A DNA stretch of 64,000 nt from Anaerotruncus sp. (GCA_021770005.1 JAETRV010000008.1:1-64000), one strand, 5' to 3'; counted from the first letter of the stretch, positions 42,766 through 52,436 are shown. Program-made: numbers and translations. The notes: generated by a model from the letters alone, not told the origin.

Positions 42766-45411
42766 ATGCAATGGACTGGACTCAATGAACTGCGTGAAAA
42801 ATTCCTCAGCTTTTTTGAAAGCAAGGAGCATCTGCGCCTGCCGAGTTTTCCGCTGATGCCGGCCGCGGATGAGGCGAGCCTGCTGCTGATTAACTCGGGC
42901 ATGGCCCCCATGAAAAAATGGTTTCTCGGGATCGAAACCCCGCCCAGGAAACGGGTGACCACCTGTCAGAAGTGCATCCGCACTCCGGACATCGAAAATG
43001 TGGGGAAAACCGCGCGGCACGGCACCTATTTTGAGATGCTCGGGAACTTCTCGTTTGGCGATTACTTCAAGCACGAGGCGACCGCATGGGCCTGGGAGTT
43101 TATCACCAAGGTGCTCGAGCTTCCGGTGGACCGGCTGTGGGTTTCGGTTTATGAGGACGACGATGAAGCGGTTGAAATCTGGACCAAAGAGGTCGGCGTG
43201 GACCCGACCCACATCGTCCGTCTGGGCAAGGACGACAACTTCTGGGAGATCGGGTCCGGCCCTTGCGGCCCCTGTTCCGAGATTTATTTTGACCGCGGGG
43301 AAAAATACGGGTGCGGCAAACCGACCTGCGGCGTCGGTTGTGACTGCGACCGCTATGTCGAGTTCTGGAACCTCGTATTCTCCCAGTTCGACGGGGACGG
43401 GAACGGCCATTACGAGCGGATGGAGCATCCGAACATCGACACCGGTATGGGCCTGGAGCGGCTTGCCTGTATCATGCAGGGGGTGGATAACCTTTTTGAG
43501 GTGGACACCGTCCAGAACATCATGAGCCATATTGCGAAGATCGCCGGGGTGCAGTACCACACCAATGAAAAAACCGACGTCTCCCTGCGGGTCATCACCG
43601 ACCACATCCGTTCGACCACCTTCATGGTCGGGGACGGCATCCTCCCCCAGAACGAGGGGCGCGGCTATGTCTTGCGCCGCCTGCTCCGCCGCGCCGCGCG
43701 GCATGGACGTCTGCTCGGGATCGACCACCCGTTCCTATACGAGGTTGCCGAGACGGTCATCCGTGAGAATGCCAACGCATACCCGAATCTGGTTGAGAAT
43801 AAAGATTACATCATCAAGGTGATCAAGGTGGAAGAGGAGCGGTTCGCGCGTACGATCGACCAGGGGATCGAGCTGCTCAACGCAATCATCGATAAGATCG
43901 ACTCGAATATGGAAACCAAGATGGTGCGGGGTGCAGATGCGTTTAAGCTCTATGACACCTTTGGCTTCCCGGTCGACCTGATCAAAGAAATCCTCGAGGA
44001 ACGGGGAATCGGCCTGGATGAGGCGGAATTCATCGCCAAGATGGAGGAACAGAAGCAGCGTGCCCGCGAGGCCCGCGCTGCAATGGGCGATCTCGGCTGG
44101 GAGGAGGACATTCTCTCGGACGTGAAGGAACACGGCCATTTTGTCGGTTATACCGACTTTGCCGCCAAAGCCAAAGTGATGGCGATCATCAAAGACAACC
44201 AGCGGGTGGAGGAGCTTTCAGACGGCGAACTGGGTTCGATCGTATTGGATACCACCCCCTTCTATGCGGAAAGCGGCGGTCAGGCCGGGGATAGCGGTAT
44301 GCTCAAGAGCGACAGCAGCTTTTTCAATGTCTTTGACTGTAAAAAATCCAAGGGCGGGCATTTTGTCCATGTGGGCGAGCTGACCGCCGGTACCCTGAAG
44401 GTGGGAGACACGGTCACTGCGGCGATCAACACGGGCCGCCGCCGCGATATCATGCGCAACCACACCTCCTGCCACCTGCTTCAGGCGGCGCTGCGCAGCG
44501 TCCTTGGAGACCACGTGCATCAGGCGGGCGCTTTCTACGATGACAACATCTGCCGGTTCGACTTCACCCATTTCTCTGCGGTGACGCCCGAGGAACTGGA
44601 AAAGGTTGAGGAGATCGTCAACCGGACGGTACTTTCCGCGATTGATGTAGATGTGCGGGAGATGCCGATTGACGAGGCGAAAAAACTCGGCGCAATGGCG
44701 CTGTTCGGGGAGAAGTACGGCGATACTGTCCGGGTCTGCAACGTGCCGGGCGAGTCGATCGAGCTTTGCGGCGGCACCCATCTGGACAATACCGCTAAGG
44801 TCGGTCTGTTCAAGATCGTGAAAGAATCTTCGGTCGCGGCGGGAATCCGCAGGATTGAAGCGGTCACCGGTAAAAACGTGCTCAAGCTGATTGCCGAGCA
44901 GGAAAAGCTGATGCAGGAGACCGCAGCGGCGCTCAAGGTCGGCAACCCTGCCGAGCTTCCCACCAAGGCGGCTGCCCTCAGCAGTGAGATGAAAGCGCTT
45001 CAGAAGGAGCTTGACGGGATCAACAGCAAGCTCGCCGAAGCGCAGATGAGCGACCTGTTTGAAGATGCGCAGGAGGTGGGCGGTATCCGGATTGCGAGCA
45101 TCTCGCTCAACGGTGCAAAGGTCGAAGCGCTGCGCACGATGGGGGATCACGCCCGCGACCGGAATCCGGCGGCGGTCTGTGTCCTTACCACCGTGAATGC
45201 AGGCAAGGCGAGCATCCTCGTCTGCTGCGGCAAAGACGCGGTTGCGAAAGGCGCGCACGCGGGCAGGATCGTCAAGGAGTTCACCGCGCTCTGCGGCGGC
45301 TCGGGCGGTGGACGCCCGGATTCCGCGATGGGCGGTACCACCGAGATCTTCAAGATCGACGAAGCGGTTGCACAGCTCCCGGCGATTGTCGGTAAGTTTA
45401 TTCAGAAATAA
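42766..45411 (+). CDS. alaS: Alanyl-tRNA synthetase
   Basis: An 881-residue class II synthetase that charges tRNA-Ala. Motif 1 begins FLSFFESKEHLRLPSFPL; the aminoacylation core has SGMAPMKKWFLG and CQKCIRTPDIENVGKTARHGTYFEMLGNFSFGDYFK. The editing domain carries HTSCHLLQAALR with CGGTHLDNT (metal ligands) and the C-terminal DHHA1-like domain ends in GGSGGGRPDSAMGG. Expression is controlled by the T-box 31 bp upstream. Start ATG follows AAAAGGAGCG. It is followed 14 bp later by hinT. Confidence 0.98.
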   Translation: MQWTGLNELREKFLSFFESKEHLRLPSFPLMPAADEASLLLINSGMAPMKKWFLGIETPPRKRVTTCQKCIRTPDIENVGKTARHGTYFEMLGNFSFGDYFKHEATAWAWEFITKVLELPVDRLWVSVYEDDDEAVEIWTKEVGVDPTHIVRLGKDDNFWEIGSGPCGPCSEIYFDRGEKYGCGKPTCGVGCDCDRYVEFWNLVFSQFDGDGNGHYERMEHPNIDTGMGLERLACIMQGVDNLFEVDTVQNIMSHIAKIAGVQYHTNEKTDVSLRVITDHIRSTTFMVGDGILPQNEGRGYVLRRLLRRAARHGRLLGIDHPFLYEVAETVIRENANAYPNLVENKDYIIKVIKVEEERFARTIDQGIELLNAIIDKIDSNMETKMVRGADAFKLYDTFGFPVDLIKEILEERGIGLDEAEFIAKMEEQKQRAREARAAMGDLGWEEDILSDVKEHGHFVGYTDFAAKAKVMAIIKDNQRVEELSDGELGSIVLDTTPFYAESGGQAGDSGMLKSDSSFFNVFDCKKSKGGHFVHVGELTAGTLKVGDTVTAAINTGRRRDIMRNHTSCHLLQAALRSVLGDHVHQAGAFYDDNICRFDFTHFSAVTPEELEKVEEIVNRTVLSAIDVDVREMPIDEAKKLGAMALFGEKYGDTVRVCNVPGESIELCGGTHLDNTAKVGLFKIVKESSVAAGIRRIEAVTGKNVLKLIAEQEKLMQETAAALKVGNPAELPTKAAALSSEMKALQKELDGINSKLAEAQMSDLFEDAQEVGGIRIASISLNGAKVEALRTMGDHARDRNPAAVCVLTTVNAGKASILVCCGKDAVAKGAHAGRIVKEFTALCGGSGGGRPDSAMGGTTEIFKIDEAVAQLPAIVGKFIQK

Positions 45412-45424
45412 GGAGGGATCGACT

Positions 45425-45766
45425 GTGAGCGATTGCCTGTTTTGTAAGATCATAGCGGGAGAGATCCCGAGCAAAAAGATTTACGAGGACGACCAGTGCT
45501 ATGCGTTCCATGACATCGACCCGCAGGCACCGGTACATTTCTTGGTGGTGCCCAAAGCGCATATCTCTGGTGCGAATATGCTCACCGAGGAGAACTGTGC
45601 GGTGGTCGGGCATATCTTTGCGGTGATTGCCAAAATTGCGAAAGGGCTGGGCTGCGGGGATGATTTCCGCGTGGTCAACAACTGCGGCCCGATGGCGGGA
45701 CAAACGGTCGGGCACCTGCACTTCCATGTGCTGGCACAGAGGAATCTTGCCTGGCCTCCGGGCTGA
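45425..45766 (+). CDS. hinT: HIT-family purine nucleoside phosphoramidase
   Basis: A 113-residue protein starting at GTG 45425 (AAGGAGG 45411-45417). The catalytic HIT motif is HLHFHVLA near the C-terminus; DCLFCKIIAGEIPSKKIYEDD is the HinT N-terminus, whose C-x-x-C may bind zinc with a downstream His. HinT hydrolyses AMP-lysine and aminoacyl-AMP, including mistaken synthetase intermediates, which fits its place behind alaS in the same transcript. Confidence 0.93.
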   Translation: MSDCLFCKIIAGEIPSKKIYEDDQCYAFHDIDPQAPVHFLVVPKAHISGANMLTEENCAVVGHIFAVIAKIAKGLGCGDDFRVVNNCGPMAGQTVGHLHFHVLAQRNLAWPPG

Positions 45767-45808
45767 TGGATAGATGAAAAAGCAGTTTTCAGAAAAGGTG
45801 GTCATATT

Positions 45809-47203
45809 GTGAAAAGGACAGAGATCAAAAAGCTGTTCACGGCAGTGCAGGACTATACCGGCGCGCCAATCACCGTCTGCGGATGGGCGAAAACCATCCG
45901 GGATTCCAAGTCGATCGGCTTTATCGAGCTGAACGACGGTTCTTCCTTTCAGAATTTACAGGTTGTCCTGGAAGCGGGAAAACTCGGGAATTTTGCCGAG
46001 CTTGTCAAATTGAATGTCGGCAGCGCACTGGTGGTACATGGTTCGATTCTGCTGACGCCGGATGCGAAACAACCGTTTGAACTCCATGCAGATGCGGTGG
46101 AAATTGAGGGGGCTTCCACCCCGGACTATCCGCTGCAAAAGAAACGCCATTCACTTGAGTTCCTGCGCTCGATCGCGCATTTGCGCCCCCGCACCAACAC
46201 CTTTGCGGCGGTATTCCGGGTGCGGTCGGTCGCGGCATATGCAATCCATAAATTTTTCAATGAACGCGGTTTTGTCTATGCGCATACCCCGCTGATTACC
46301 GGCAGCGACGCGGAAGGGGCGGGGGAGATGTTCCGGGTCACCACCCTTGATCCGCTGAATCCTCCGCTCACCGAGGACGGAAAGGTGGACTATTCACAGG
46401 ACTTTTTCGGCAAAGCGACCAATCTCACCGTCTCCGGGCAGTTGGAGGGGGAATGCATGGCGCTGGCGTTCTCGAACATCTATACCTTTGGGCCGACCTT
46501 CCGCGCAGAAAATTCCAACACGGCCCGCCATGCGGCGGAATTCTGGATGGTCGAGCCGGAGATTGCATTTGCCGACCTTCAGGACAACATGGACCTTGCA
46601 CAGGATATGATGAAGTTTGTGCTCTCCTATGTGCTTGAACAGTGCCCACAGGAGATGGCGTTTTTCAACCAGTTCTACGACAAGGGGCTGATTGAACGGC
46701 TCAACGGGATCGTCCAGTCGGAGTTTGCGCGCCTGACCTATACTGAAGCGGTCGAGCAGCTGGAAAAGGTCAAAGATCGGTTCCAGTATCCGGTCTACTG
46801 GGGTTGCGACCTCCAGACCGAACATGAGCGGTACCTAACCGAGGAACTGATGAAGCGGCCGGTTTTTGTGACCGACTACCCGAAGGAGATCAAAGCGTTT
46901 TACATGCGGCTGAATGACGACAACAAGACAGTCGCGGCGGTTGATATGCTGGTGCCCGGTATCGGGGAGATCATCGGCGGGAGCCAGCGTGAAGAGCGGC
47001 TTGATGTGCTGACTCGCCGGATTCAAGAGCTTGGACTGAAAGAGGAAGACTATAGCTGGTACCTCGATCTGCGCAGATACGGTGGGGCCAGACATGCTGG
47101 GTTTGGCCTGGGCTTTGAGCGGCTGATTATGTATATCACTGGGGTTTCCAATATCCGGGATGTGATCCCGTTCCCGCGGACGACCGGTTCAGCGGAATAT
47201 TGA
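45809..47203 (+). CDS. asnS: Asparaginyl-tRNA synthetase
   Basis: A 464-residue class IIb synthetase. The OB-fold anticodon domain spans about 15-110 ([32 protein letters not shown]); the catalytic domain shows motif 2 ([25 protein letters not shown]) and motif 3 ([21 protein letters not shown]). The presence of AGFGLG and the FWMVEPE context distinguish AsnS from AspS. GTG start at 45809 is preceded by AAAAGGTGG. Direct AsnRS means the cell need not depend on transamidation for Asn-tRNA. Confidence 0.97.
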   Translation: MKRTEIKKLFTAVQDYTGAPITVCGWAKTIRDSKSIGFIELNDGSSFQNLQVVLEAGKLGNFAELVKLNVGSALVVHGSILLTPDAKQPFELHADAVEIEGASTPDYPLQKKRHSLEFLRSIAHLRPRTNTFAAVFRVRSVAAYAIHKFFNERGFVYAHTPLITGSDAEGAGEMFRVTTLDPLNPPLTEDGKVDYSQDFFGKATNLTVSGQLEGECMALAFSNIYTFGPTFRAENSNTARHAAEFWMVEPEIAFADLQDNMDLAQDMMKFVLSYVLEQCPQEMAFFNQFYDKGLIERLNGIVQSEFARLTYTEAVEQLEKVKDRFQYPVYWGCDLQTEHERYLTEELMKRPVFVTDYPKEIKAFYMRLNDDNKTVAAVDMLVPGIGEIIGGSQREERLDVLTRRIQELGLKEEDYSWYLDLRRYGGARHAGFGLGFERLIMYITGVSNIRDVIPFPRTTGSAEY

Positions 47204-47211
47204 GTCTGTGT

Positions 47212-47246
47212 TTCGCGCGCGGGTAGTTTGCCCGCGCGCGATTTTT
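47212..47246 (+). terminator. Terminator after asnS
   Basis: TCGCGCGCGGG pairs with CCCGCGCGCGA around TAGTTTG, followed by TTTTT. Confidence 0.9.
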
Positions 47247-47264
47247 GGCAGGGAGGTGTCTTTT

Positions 47265-47891
47265 ATGCAGGTGATTGAGCGGATTCCGGCAGGGACGGCC
47301 TGCTGTTGGCTGCTCCGGGGAGAAACGGGTTCGGTGCTGATCGACGCCGGGATGGAGCATGCGGAAAAAATCCTGAAACAGGCGCGGGATGCGGGCGTTC
47401 GGCTGCTTCTGTTAACCCATGCACATTTCGACCACATCACCAATGCGGCGTTTCTTGCCCGGGAACTGGGGATACCGGTTGCGCTCCATCCGGCGGATCT
47501 GCCGCTCTTGAAAAATCAGTTCTCCCGCCCGCTTGATGCACAGGGGGTGCGTGGACGTGTGTTGCGCTATTTTTCCCAAAAGCTGATGCAGAAGCCGCTG
47601 GAACCGTTTTCCCCGGAAATACAGCTCTCGGATGGGATGCACCTGGATACCTACGGGGTGGATGCATGTGTGGTTGCACTTCCGGGACATACCGCTGGTT
47701 CTGTCGGGGTGGCCGTAGGGGATGCCATTGTGGTGGGAGACGCGATGATGCGGATGCCAACCCTCTCACCGCCGCTCATCTTCGAGGATCGCCAAGCCTC
47801 TCTAGAATCGGCGTCCCGCATCCGGGAAAGCGGTGCAAAGCTTCTTCTAACAAGCCACGGCTTTACAACTTGCAGAAGATTTTTTGTGTGA
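47265..47891 (+). CDS. Metallo-beta-lactamase-fold hydrolase
   Basis: A 208-residue MBL-fold protein with full metal-binding motifs: LLLTHAHFDHITNA (HxHxDH), LPGHTAGSV (third His) and VVGDAMM (Asp). It resembles glyoxalase II-like or general hydrolases of the family. ATG 47265 has GGGAGGTG. The C-terminal end (LLLTSHGFTTCRRFFV) is short, and the usual last His is in TSHGF. Monocistronic between two terminators. Unlike the MBL-type gene at 6351-7142 this one appears catalytic. Confidence 0.88.
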   Translation: MQVIERIPAGTACCWLLRGETGSVLIDAGMEHAEKILKQARDAGVRLLLLTHAHFDHITNAAFLARELGIPVALHPADLPLLKNQFSRPLDAQGVRGRVLRYFSQKLMQKPLEPFSPEIQLSDGMHLDTYGVDACVVALPGHTAGSVGVAVGDAIVVGDAMMRMPTLSPPLIFEDRQASLESASRIRESGAKLLLTSHGFTTCRRFFV

Positions 47892-47980
47892 ATTGTCCAA
47901 GTGCGCTTGCGGGAGCTGGCATTTTCATGTATAATGAAAATGTTATATGATAAAAAATGAAAGATGGAGGTTATCGACTT

Positions 47981-49267
47981 ATGGCAAGATACAGCGAACT
48001 TTCCCGGCAAGAGCTGGAAACCCTGCGCACCGAGCTGACAGAACGGTATGAGCAGTTTAAAAGCAGAGGTTTGAAGCTCGATATGTCGCGTGGAAAGCCC
48101 TCATCCGATCAGCTTGACCTCGCAAACGGCCTTTTTGATGTGGTCAATTCCAAGACCTCCTGCCTGTCCGCCGACGGTACCGACTGCCGTAACTATGGAG
48201 ATTTTACCGGTATTCCTGACTGCAAAGTGATCTTCTGTGAGATGTTGGGCGTTGCCCCCGAGGAGCTGTTTATCTGCGGCAACTCGAGCTTGACCATGAT
48301 GTATGATGCGATTGGTAAGATGGTGCTGCATGGGGTGCGTCCGGGTGCGGAGCCGTGGTGGAAAACCCCAGAGCGCAAGTTCCTCTGCCCGGTACCGGGA
48401 TATGACCGTCACTTCGCGATCACCCAGCGTTACAATTTCGAGATGATCCCGGTAGAGATGGATGAGAACGGTCCGGATATGGATACGGTGGAGCGTCTGG
48501 CAGCTTCCGATCCCACGATCAAGGGCATCTGGTGTGTGCCTAAATATTCCAATCCGAACGGTGTGACCTATTCGGATGAGACGGTGCGGCGTCTGGCACG
48601 GATGAAGACCGCCGCGAACGATTTCATGATTATGTGGGATAACGCCTATGCGGTGCATGACCTGCATCCCGAGGAGCGGCAGCAGATATTAAATATTCTG
48701 GAAGAATGCAAGGCAGCGGGCGATCCCGACCGGGTGATGATGTTTGCATCTACCTCGAAAATTTCCCATGCGGGTGCGGGGGTTGCGGCGTTCGCCTGTT
48801 CCACCGCGGTGATGGAGAACATGAAGAACCTGTTGACCATCCAGACGATCAGCTTTGACAAGGTCAATATGCTGCGCCATGCGCGGTACTTCAAGAATCT
48901 GGACGGCGTGCTTGCACATATGGAAAAGCTGGCAGCAGAGCTGCGCCCCAAGTTTCAGACGGTGTTGGACGCGTTCAACAGCGAACTGGCCGGAAAGGGG
49001 ATTGCCGAGTGGATTGAACCGAAGGGCGGCTATTTTATCTCGCTGAATGTGCTCGATGGCTGCGCTAAAAAGGTGGTGCAGATGTGCAAGGATGCGGGCG
49101 TGATCTTGACTTCCGCCGGTGCAACCTATCCATATGGCAATGACCCGCGCGACCGGAATATCCGTGTTGCCCCTTCCTATCCGACGATCCTCGAGCTTCA
49201 GCAGGCGGTAGAACTGCTCTGCCTTTGCGTTGAGTTGGCAGGGGTTGAAAAACTGCTCGAACAGTAA
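47981..49267 (+). CDS. Class I aminotransferase (MocR-type aspartate aminotransferase)
   Basis: A 428-residue PLP enzyme. ATG 47981 follows ATGGAGG; the in-frame ATG at 47957 has no ribosome site. The PLP lysine lies in MFASTSKISHAGAGVAAF, the Asp and Tyr in MIMWDNAYAVHDL, and the carboxylate-binding Arg in DRNIRVAPSYPT. The GKLDMSRGKPSSDQL-like opening and PGYDRHF context match the distinct fold-I group annotated as Aminotran_MocR/Asp aminotransferase, common in Clostridia. Donor and acceptor are not determinable. It has no DNA-binding domain. Confidence 0.88.
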   Translation: MARYSELSRQELETLRTELTERYEQFKSRGLKLDMSRGKPSSDQLDLANGLFDVVNSKTSCLSADGTDCRNYGDFTGIPDCKVIFCEMLGVAPEELFICGNSSLTMMYDAIGKMVLHGVRPGAEPWWKTPERKFLCPVPGYDRHFAITQRYNFEMIPVEMDENGPDMDTVERLAASDPTIKGIWCVPKYSNPNGVTYSDETVRRLARMKTAANDFMIMWDNAYAVHDLHPEERQQILNILEECKAAGDPDRVMMFASTSKISHAGAGVAAFACSTAVMENMKNLLTIQTISFDKVNMLRHARYFKNLDGVLAHMEKLAAELRPKFQTVLDAFNSELAGKGIAEWIEPKGGYFISLNVLDGCAKKVVQMCKDAGVILTSAGATYPYGNDPRDRNIRVAPSYPTILELQQAVELLCLCVELAGVEKLLEQ

Positions 49268-49293
49268 AGGGCGCGGCGGCCAAAAATATGGCG

Positions 49294-49520
49294 AAGAGGG
49301 CGCTTTTTACAAGAGAAAAAGCCTATTCAAAATTTAAAGCTTTATTCAATTTTTCTCGAAAAATTGCGGTTTCCAAAGGCAGAGCCTTTGGTCGATCGTC
49401 GCAACGAGCGAAACGCTTTATCCTGTGAAGCGCCTTTTTCGGGTGGCTTGCCGCCAACGGCGGCAAGAGGGGGCTTTTTGCAAGAAAAAAAGCCCCCTAC
49501 ACAAAGAGTTTGAATAGATT
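49294..49520. repeat. Hairpin-rich repeat, copy 2
   Basis: Bases 49321-49520 align along their length with the repeat at 26894-27102 and have the same five hairpins (49347-49366, 49373-49391, 49392-49411, 49448-49466, 49466-49498). Stems 1, 3 and 4 have changed sequence on both arms while keeping pairing. A partial extra copy of the fifth hairpin (AAGAGGGCGC...) precedes it at 49294-49323. The right terminal repeat is more worn (CTATTCAAA only). No gene lies within 49268-49576. Confidence 0.78.
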
Positions 49521-49576
49521 TTAAGCATTTTGACGGTACACGAAAAGCGCCAGAAGTTTGAGGGGGATGTGATGGG

Positions 49577-50116
49577 ATGGTAAACTGTCCGAAATGCGGG
49601 CATCCAGTCAGCGGGCGGGCGCGTGCCTGCGGCTACTGTGGAGAATCCCTTGTCAATAACTATTTTGCGCGGGAGGAACGACGCAAAGGGAAGGACCCAT
49701 TGTTGGAAGCGCCAGCCGGCGCGGCGGGCATCTGTGCAATGGTTCTGGGGATTTTTGGATGTCTTGCACTGTTGGCAGCCCTTGTCTTTCAGTTGATGGT
49801 TATGTTTGGATATGGTGGGGCGGTTCCGCCGGAAATCGACCTGAACTGGTGGCTCCGTACCCTCGTGCTTGCGATTCCGCCGGTAGTCCTGCTGGTGCAG
49901 GAGCTGATCCTCGGTGGGAGCCGGGGCGGCCTGCTGTTTGATAGCTTTTGGTTGTTTGCTTCCGGTTGCGGATTGATCCTGACCGTACAGTGCTATACCG
50001 GAAAGGGTCTGGGACTATTTTTCGGTGTAGCGGCAATCCCGTATCTGCTGATTGCCGGATGCGCCTTGATTGTCCTCTCTTCTGTGACCAGCATCCTTGC
50101 CTATAAACATTATTAA
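49577..50116 (+). CDS. Zinc-ribbon membrane protein
   Basis: A 179-residue protein. Two CxxC pairs at the N-terminus (NCPKCGHPVSGRARACGYCGESL) form a zinc ribbon. Four hydrophobic segments follow (about 50-75, 88-108, 120-138, 148-172). Such small zinc-ribbon/multi-span proteins are common in gut Clostridia and have no assigned role. ATG 49577 is preceded by GAGGGGG. Convergent with yaaA across a shared terminator. Confidence 0.7.
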   Translation: MVNCPKCGHPVSGRARACGYCGESLVNNYFAREERRKGKDPLLEAPAGAAGICAMVLGIFGCLALLAALVFQLMVMFGYGGAVPPEIDLNWWLRTLVLAIPPVVLLVQELILGGSRGGLLFDSFWLFASGCGLILTVQCYTGKGLGLFFGVAAIPYLLIAGCALIVLSSVTSILAYKHY

Positions 50117-50151
50117 AATAAAAAAGACTGCCCCGGCAGTCTTTTTTATTT
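50116..50151. terminator. Bidirectional terminator
   Basis: AAAAAAGACTGCC and GGCAGTCTTTTTT with a two-base loop, flanked by A- and T-rich tracts. Serves the zinc-ribbon gene and yaaA. Confidence 0.9.
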
Positions 50152-50152
50152 C

Positions 50153-50896
50153 CTACTCCCTTTGCAAAAAAGTGTATGTAGACTCGTCCGACAGATGCGG
50201 CACAAAAGCATACCCATTCCAGCAGAAGCCTTTCAGTCCCTCCGGCTGGTCGATCCGCTCTTTCACAAGATACCGCGCCATCTGCCCACGCGCCATCTTT
50301 GCGGCAGTGGCAAGCATTCTGGGTTTGCCACGCTTCATTACAAGAAAGTTGCAGGTGAGAAACCGGTCACGCGGGGTCAGATAGGGTTGGACCGTTCTGG
50401 AGTATTCCGCGGAAGCGAGGTTGACGACCGTCTGCCCGCTGGAAAACAGGTCGCGATAGAACAGATCTCCCCAGAACTGATAGAGGTTCCGCCCGTCAAA
50501 TTTCAGTTTGCAGAGAAATTCAAGCCGGTAGGGAAGGATTCCATCGGCGGGCCGGAGGACCCCATAAAATGCGCTGAGCAGGCGCAGATGCTCATTTGCG
50601 AAAGCGAAGTCCGCAAGGCTGAACGACTGTGGATCGAGGTTGCGGTATTGCAATCCATGGTAGGCGAGCAGTGCAGCGGTTCCCTCCGCATCCAAGTCGA
50701 ACGATTGGAAAGCGGTAAACGCCTTGAATGCAAGGTCGGGATTGATCGACATCGGGCGCTCGAGCTGCCAGGGACTGAGTACTCGAAGCGCTTCGGCGAG
50801 CTGCCCTGTCTGCGCAGGAAAGCGGGGTCGGGACAAAGACAGACCTTCCAGGGTGGATACCTGCATATTTTTGGCTGGGGAGAGGATGAGAAGCAT
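50153..50896 (-). CDS. yaaA: Peroxide stress protein YaaA (DUF328)
   Basis: A 247-residue protein. The family signature LLILSPAKNM starts it, and AYHGLQYRNLDPQSFS, LSAFYGVLRPADGILPYRLEF, NLASAEYS and GQMARYLVKERI are all present. In E. coli YaaA limits intracellular iron during hydrogen peroxide stress and binds DNA. Length agrees with the family. It is followed upstream by a small membrane gene in the same direction and may form a short operon with it and DUF4364. Confidence 0.95.
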   Translation of the reverse strand: MLLILSPAKNMQVSTLEGLSLSRPRFPAQTGQLAEALRVLSPWQLERPMSINPDLAFKAFTAFQSFDLDAEGTAALLAYHGLQYRNLDPQSFSLADFAFANEHLRLLSAFYGVLRPADGILPYRLEFLCKLKFDGRNLYQFWGDLFYRDLFSSGQTVVNLASAEYSRTVQPYLTPRDRFLTCNFLVMKRGKPRMLATAAKMARGQMARYLVKERIDQPEGLKGFCWNGYAFVPHLSDESTYTFLQRE

Positions 50897-50912
50897 GATG
50901 TCCTCCTAGGGG

Positions 50913-51332
50913 TTATACCGGTTCGTTTGGCTCGACGGATTCAACAGGCGCAACAGGCTCGAACTGGACATGCCTACGTTCCGAAACCGCCTTGATGATC
51001 AGTACAATGCTCATCAGGATGTCGAAGAGCGAGCCGGTCACAATGAGATCGATGTTGTAAACGACGAGCGGACGGGATGCTTTCATCACCATCAGATTGA
51101 GCAGAACGGAGATAGTGTGCATTGCGAAAAAGAAAACAAGATCCCGAGTTCTTAAAAAAGAGAGAATGATCCGTTTGCACAGAAGGACAAGCCCCAAAAC
51201 CACCACTGCACCCGTGGAGCAGTAAATAACGGTGGGCAGACGGTTCGGATCGTTGGATAGGAGAAATGCAAGACCGCCGAGCCGGAACCCGGAGACCAGC
51301 AACATAATCAAAAACATCCATTGATGAAGCAT
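50913..51332 (-). CDS. Hypothetical four-span membrane protein
   Basis: A 139-residue protein with hydrophobic stretches at about 5-25, 35-52, 65-82 and 92-112, and an acidic C-terminal tail (FEPVAPVESVEPNEPV). GGGAGG precedes the start (in AGGGAGGTATCCT on the minus strand). It lies between yaaA and a DUF4364 gene, all reading leftward. I do not recognise a family. Confidence 0.6.
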   Translation of the reverse strand: MLHQWMFLIMLLVSGFRLGGLAFLLSNDPNRLPTVIYCSTGAVVVLGLVLLCKRIILSFLRTRDLVFFFAMHTISVLLNLMVMKASRPLVVYNIDLIVTGSLFDILMSIVLIIKAVSERRHVQFEPVAPVESVEPNEPV

Positions 51333-51407
51333 AGGATACCTCCCTGTCTGGATTCGATAAAAACTTTGTGGAAAAAGATGATACCAGATTCTGAACAGGC
51401 TGTCAAA

Positions 51408-52001
51408 TTACTGGTTTTCCAGGAGCGCGCCGACCGTTTCAAAATTCCCGGTCAGGACCGCGACGATCCCTTTATAGATGGTAACCGGGTCTTTGAAGAA
51501 TCGGTCCTGTAATTTCCGGCAGGTTTCTGCGTCCGGCAGCAGGATCGTCAAGGTCAGCAGGTCGCTTCCAATATCGCTGATCGTGAGGGTCAGCAGATAC
51601 CCGTCCTCCACCTTCCGGGATTCGGCTTTGTTGTGGGTGCGGTGTTCCCGGATTAGGAAATACTCTCGCGCGGCGGCAACCGCTTTTTCACGAATCGAAA
51701 GAGGCAGCGTTTTTTCGAATGTCTCGGCAGCATTACGCCCAAGTTCGGTGATCTGGTAGCATTGGTTGGGTTCGGCCTGGCTGGGCGGCAGAATTTCGAT
51801 ATGCCCGCTTTTGACCAGCCCGGAAGCGGCGCTTGCAGCCTCGAAATAGTTGCCGATCCCTTCGGAAACGAATACTTCAATCAGCGCGGAGATCGGCATT
51901 GGATGCTCCAGCTCGCGCAGGATATAGCAGATTAGGATTTTGATTTCATAATCCATCGTAAGACCGCCGGGTTCGACACCAGCGCGAAAAACATCATACA
52001 T
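51408..52001 (-). CDS. DUF4364-family winged-helix protein
   Basis: A winged-helix protein of about 197 residues. The segment MDYEIKILICYILRELEHPMPISALIEVFVSEGIGNYFEAASAASGLVKSGHIE is the DNA-binding part, and YLLTLTISDIGSDLLTLTILLPD matches the family's C-terminal domain. Start is uncertain; ATG 52001 has AGAGG 9 bp upstream, while the open frame extends to 52040. Widespread in Clostridia; some relatives are thought to regulate membrane or stress genes. Confidence 0.8.
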   Translation of the reverse strand: MYDVFRAGVEPGGLTMDYEIKILICYILRELEHPMPISALIEVFVSEGIGNYFEAASAASGLVKSGHIEILPPSQAEPNQCYQITELGRNAAETFEKTLPLSIREKAVAAAREYFLIREHRTHNKAESRKVEDGYLLTLTISDIGSDLLTLTILLPDAETCRKLQDRFFKDPVTIYKGIVAVLTGNFETVGALLENQ

Positions 52002-52221
52002 TTCCAACATCCTCTCTTCGTTATCCCTTGTGTCTATCATACATAATTTTAGAGGGTAACGTCAATAGCCTGGGACCATGATCTGGCCATAAGTGTGTCT
52101 CTATTCCCCATCGTTACGTTTAAAATCGATCTGCTGCTCAAAATTTTTACTCGATTTTTTGCTCCAGCCCAAGAGCCTCCTGAGAAAGATACGAAGCAAG
52201 CGCATGTGCGATAACCAGGCT

Positions 52222-52380
52222 CCTAAAAAATACAAAGCCACCAGAAAACTGATGGCTTTGCCGTTTCTATGTAAAGGACGGGAGGTTTCCCCATCCTTAC
52301 AGGGTTGGCTGCCCGCGCAGGATGCGCGTTTTAAAACGGTTGGCAGAACCCTGCCGAAGATAGTATATGCAGCCCGTCGG
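52222..52380 (-). ncRNA. Candidate structured small RNA with intrinsic terminator
   Basis: On the minus strand this segment folds into two strong stems and a terminator, without a gene. Stem A pairs 52342-52353 with 52300-52313 (arms of CAGGGTT and CTGCC with a two-base bulge) and encloses CGCGCA/TGCGCG at 52314-52328. Stem B pairs 52271-52282 with 52289-52300. Stem C (52233-52260, CAAAGCCATCAG with CTGGTGGCTTTG) is followed on the minus strand by TATTTTTTAGG, a proper terminator although no minus-strand gene lies upstream. A TATGAT -10 (52388-52383) is in the right place; the -35 is poor. No known RNA family was recognised. Confidence 0.45.
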
Positions 52381-52436
52381 ACATCATACAGGAAGATTTC
52401 CCCAATCCATTGATTTGAGAAAAAGTATTTTCCAGA

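Noticed and set aside
44218-45474. 418-codon minus-strand ORF opposite alaS
   Set aside because: Antisense shadow of alaS without a ribosome site.
52222-52380. Identification of the RNA as 6S, SRP or a known riboswitch
   Set aside because: No closing stem with central bubble (6S), no SRP apical loop motif, and no recognised ligand-binding core.
52093-52413. 106-codon plus-strand ORF
   Set aside because: No ribosome site, low-complexity basic composition, overlaps the structured RNA candidate.
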